From contig CAJQUW010005569.1 in assembly GCA_907163375.1 (NCBI GenBank), positions 450,136-514,135 on the forward strand: a stretch of DNA of 64,000 nt, given 5' to 3'. A model generated the notes under the pieces. The model did not search any database and had not been told where the DNA came from. It worked only from the letters and a program-made list of their open reading frames with translations. The position numbers and the translations under genes are program-made. This DNA is from Prostheceraeus crozeri (taxonomy: Eukaryota > Platyhelminthes > Polycladida > Euryleptidae). Below are positions 62,402-64,000 of this stretch, piece after piece; within the stretch, counting starts at the first letter, position 1, and every line of letters starts with the position of its first letter.

Positions 62402-62944
62402 TCAATGTCTTTCATTAGATGTTGTGAATTTGGACAGCACATACAGCAGGGCTTTGAATGGAAAGTCTTTAAAATAGTATGCCCGCAAACTGATTACCTC
62501 AGAATGTCCTTGAGCAGCCACATTGATGCTTACTGATGGCGGTCCACTGAACAAGTCCAGTTTGCACTTCTCACCCTTCTCGTCATAGTAGCTGGAGGTG
62601 ATAATGTCATGGAGACATGTGTTGAGTTTCCGTTGGATACTGCTGCACCAACAGCGAGAGTATTCCGGTACAATCTCCGTTTGAGCTAGTGGGCGAAATA
62701 CTTCATTGAGCCAAAATCTTGCAACTCGTGTAAGAGCGTTGTTCACGACTCTCATCAACATTCTCTGCACCACAACGTCCTCTCCGCAGCGGAAATACTT
62801 CACTATTTCCTCCATCAGATCCACCAAATCCGCTTTATAGCCAGTTATATTCACGGCAGAATAAAATATATTGCCCGTGAAGAGTTGACTTCGGTAAATT
62901 ATTGAAATGGGAATGTTGGTAGTGAACGACATGCTGATTGACAT
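62402..62944 (-). CDS. Accessory protein of unknown function
   Basis: 180 residues with its own TATA box (minus strand, 62992-62999) about 50 bp upstream. Composition is globular: beta-like start (MSFTTNIPISIIYRSQLF), a helical region (ADLVDLMEEIVKYFRCGEDV), then CWCSSIQRKLNTCLHDI and a Ser/Val-rich part. Three Cys cluster near residue 100. No known domain or membrane segment. Its position next to the RING gene at the right end suggests a host-interaction role, but no function can be assigned. Confidence 0.5.
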   Translation of the reverse strand: MSISMSFTTNIPISIIYRSQLFTGNIFYSAVNITGYKADLVDLMEEIVKYFRCGEDVVVQRMLMRVVNNALTRVARFWLNEVFRPLAQTEIVPEYSRCWCSSIQRKLNTCLHDIITSSYYDEKGEKCKLDLFSGPPSVSINVAAQGHSEVISLRAYYFKDFPFKALLYVLSKFTTSNERH

Positions 62945-62991
62945 TGTATTAGCCTCAAATTATGCTTGAAATAGAACGGTACAATGTCCTC

Positions 62992-63032
62992 CTTATATAG
63001 AAAAGTCAAACAAAGACACAATAGTGACCAAT
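62992..63032 (-). promoter_or_regulatory. TATA and CCAAT elements of the right-end gene
   Basis: Minus-strand TATATAAG at 62992-62999, with a CCAAT word at 63028-63032 about 30 bp further upstream. The layout resembles the left-end promoter at 44287-44326. Confidence 0.5.
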
Positions 63033-63054
63033 CACAGACCTGCATGATGACTCA

Positions 63055-63567
63055 TCATGTACGATATACAGTGACTGTTGAAGATATTTCTTCATCACAA
63101 AGGGGACAAGATGAAGTTTCAAGAGGTACATAACATGTAGAACACATAACGCTATGAGAACATGGCAAAAAGAGAAGGGATCGTTCCTGTTTAAAACATT
63201 TAACGCAGTTCCGTTCACATAATAATTTAAATGTCTCTTCTTCTAATTTCCTTCTGAAGTCACTTTTATTGGGAGAACTTTTTATTAAAACACTGTCAGA
63301 TGTCTTCTTCTTTCCATATCGTTCCAATTTGATCCTTCTAATTTCACTATCATTGCAGTGTAGCATGGAGAAATCCTCTATCCACCTACGATCCAAATTG
63401 TGATTCATAGCATGCTCATCTAGATCCATTAGTCGATCAACTAAATCACCAGCGTTGATATTTTCACTGAGATTTGTTACAGTTTCTATAGCTTTGAACA
63501 AATATCCAAGGTCTCTTGCGACAACCCACGACGTTGGGATACTAGTCATCATTATGTATGTCATCAA
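63055..63567 (-). CDS. IAP-type RING finger protein
   Basis: 170 residues. The C-terminus (about 118-170) is a C3HC4 RING: Cys121, Cys124, Cys136, His138, Cys142, Cys145, Cys154, Cys157, with LLFLPCSHSVMCSTCY and CPLCDEEISSTVTVY. Spacing and the closing strand match the RING of inhibitor-of-apoptosis proteins, E3 ubiquitin ligases that restrain caspases. Residues 1-110 are helical, and no BIR repeat was seen. The TATA box at 63580-63587 (minus strand) suggests the functional start is the later Met at 63549. It lies next to the right TIR, where DNA viruses often keep host-defence genes; it was possibly captured from a host or insect-type virus. Confidence 0.8.
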   Translation of the reverse strand: MMTYIMMTSIPTSWVVARDLGYLFKAIETVTNLSENINAGDLVDRLMDLDEHAMNHNLDRRWIEDFSMLHCNDSEIRRIKLERYGKKKTSDSVLIKSSPNKSDFRRKLEEETFKLLCERNCVKCFKQERSLLFLPCSHSVMCSTCYVPLETSSCPLCDEEISSTVTVYRT

Positions 63568-63648
63568 ACAACTATCTCATATTTATAGCTTAGTTTGTCT
63601 ACGTAAAAGGAAAATCAATGTGTCATCTTGATTACAATGGTTTCAATA

Positions 63649-64000
63649 GTCACAATAGTCGCAATTGAGCAAACCCATTCAAAATCAAACAACGGACGTC
63701 TATCGGTACGTACCCAAGTGCTCAGAACCAAACCACACAAGTTCGATCATAGACGTTCCGAAACACAGTGTACTCAACTGAGTGTACCAAACACATGTAC
63801 CTATCCAGTAAAAACAGATCTCATACAAGTTCCTATTCATAACACTGAATTATACATGTACCTATCCATGTACCTATCGATAACTAAATTATACATGTAC
63901 CTATCCATGTACCTATCCATGTACCTATTGATAACACTAAATTTTACATGTACCTATCCATGTACCTATCCGTCGCAAGTAGGGCACAGTTTTCACTACT
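63649..64000 (-). repeat. Element 2 right terminal inverted repeat (352 bp)
   Basis: Reverse complement of 43407-43757 with two substitutions and one extra T. It ends at the last base of the window with CACTACT, matching the left terminus AGTAGTG. Confidence 0.93.

Larger units (their letters stand above)
43407..64000. mobile_element. Polinton/Maverick element 2, reaching the window edge
   Basis: The element begins AGTAGTGAAAAC at 43407, and its reverse complement is the last sequence of the window, so both ends seem to be included (20,594 bp). TIRs are 351/352 bp with two mismatches and one 1-bp length difference, so insertion was recent. It encodes polymerase, integrase, major and minor capsid proteins, ATPase and protease plus many accessory genes. 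Left-half genes are mostly on the plus strand; right-half structural genes are on the minus strand. The polymerase gene has about four breaks; most other genes are open. The predicted target duplication is GGCTGT (43401-43406); the partner lies outside the window. Confidence 0.92.

Overview
The window is AT-rich metazoan DNA, probably from a marine or other aquatic invertebrate. The evidence for this is CR1/RTE-type LINE fragments, small DNA transposons with 8-bp target duplications, GT-AG introns, and two large Polinton/Maverick elements. The species cannot be named from the sequence. No host protein-coding gene can be supported.

Layout: 1-20605 is gene-free host DNA with dispersed repeats, two short hAT-like elements and one foldback repeat. 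20612-38699 is a Polinton that looks whole (element 1), with terminal inverted repeats (TIRs) of about 745 bp and a perfect 6-bp target duplication, CATACC. 38706-43406 is host DNA with three LINE fragments. 43407-64000 is a second, unrelated Polinton (element 2), about 20.6 kb, with 351/352-bp TIRs. Its right end coincides with the last base of the window and its left end cuts into a LINE. Element 2 is mostly open, but its DNA polymerase gene is broken in about four places.

Both elements carry the Polinton core set: protein-primed family B DNA polymerase, retroviral-type integrase, double-jelly-roll major capsid protein, penton/minor capsid protein, FtsK/HerA-type packaging ATPase and adenain-like cysteine protease. 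Together these would replicate the DNA, package it in an icosahedral shell, mature the virion and integrate the genome.

Element 1 adds a parvovirus-type phospholipase A2 fused to the integrase, a fibre-like protein with a phage tail-fibre motif, a possible sliding-clamp-like protein and a two-segment membrane protein. A T-run/A-run motif abuts nearly every start codon, and a swarm of tiny palindromes lies between genes and in frame inside at least five of them.

Element 2 is built like a small eukaryotic DNA virus. Non-structural genes are on the left (+ strand), structural genes on the right (- strand), and the two blocks converge near 54.2-54.3 kb. It has TATA/CCAAT/CRE promoters, two candidate E2F sites, a five-exon accessory gene, a TATA-binding-protein-like gene, a possible PC4-like gene, an IAP-type RING protein, a telomere-like tract, and three hairpins with covarying stems downstream of the polymerase.
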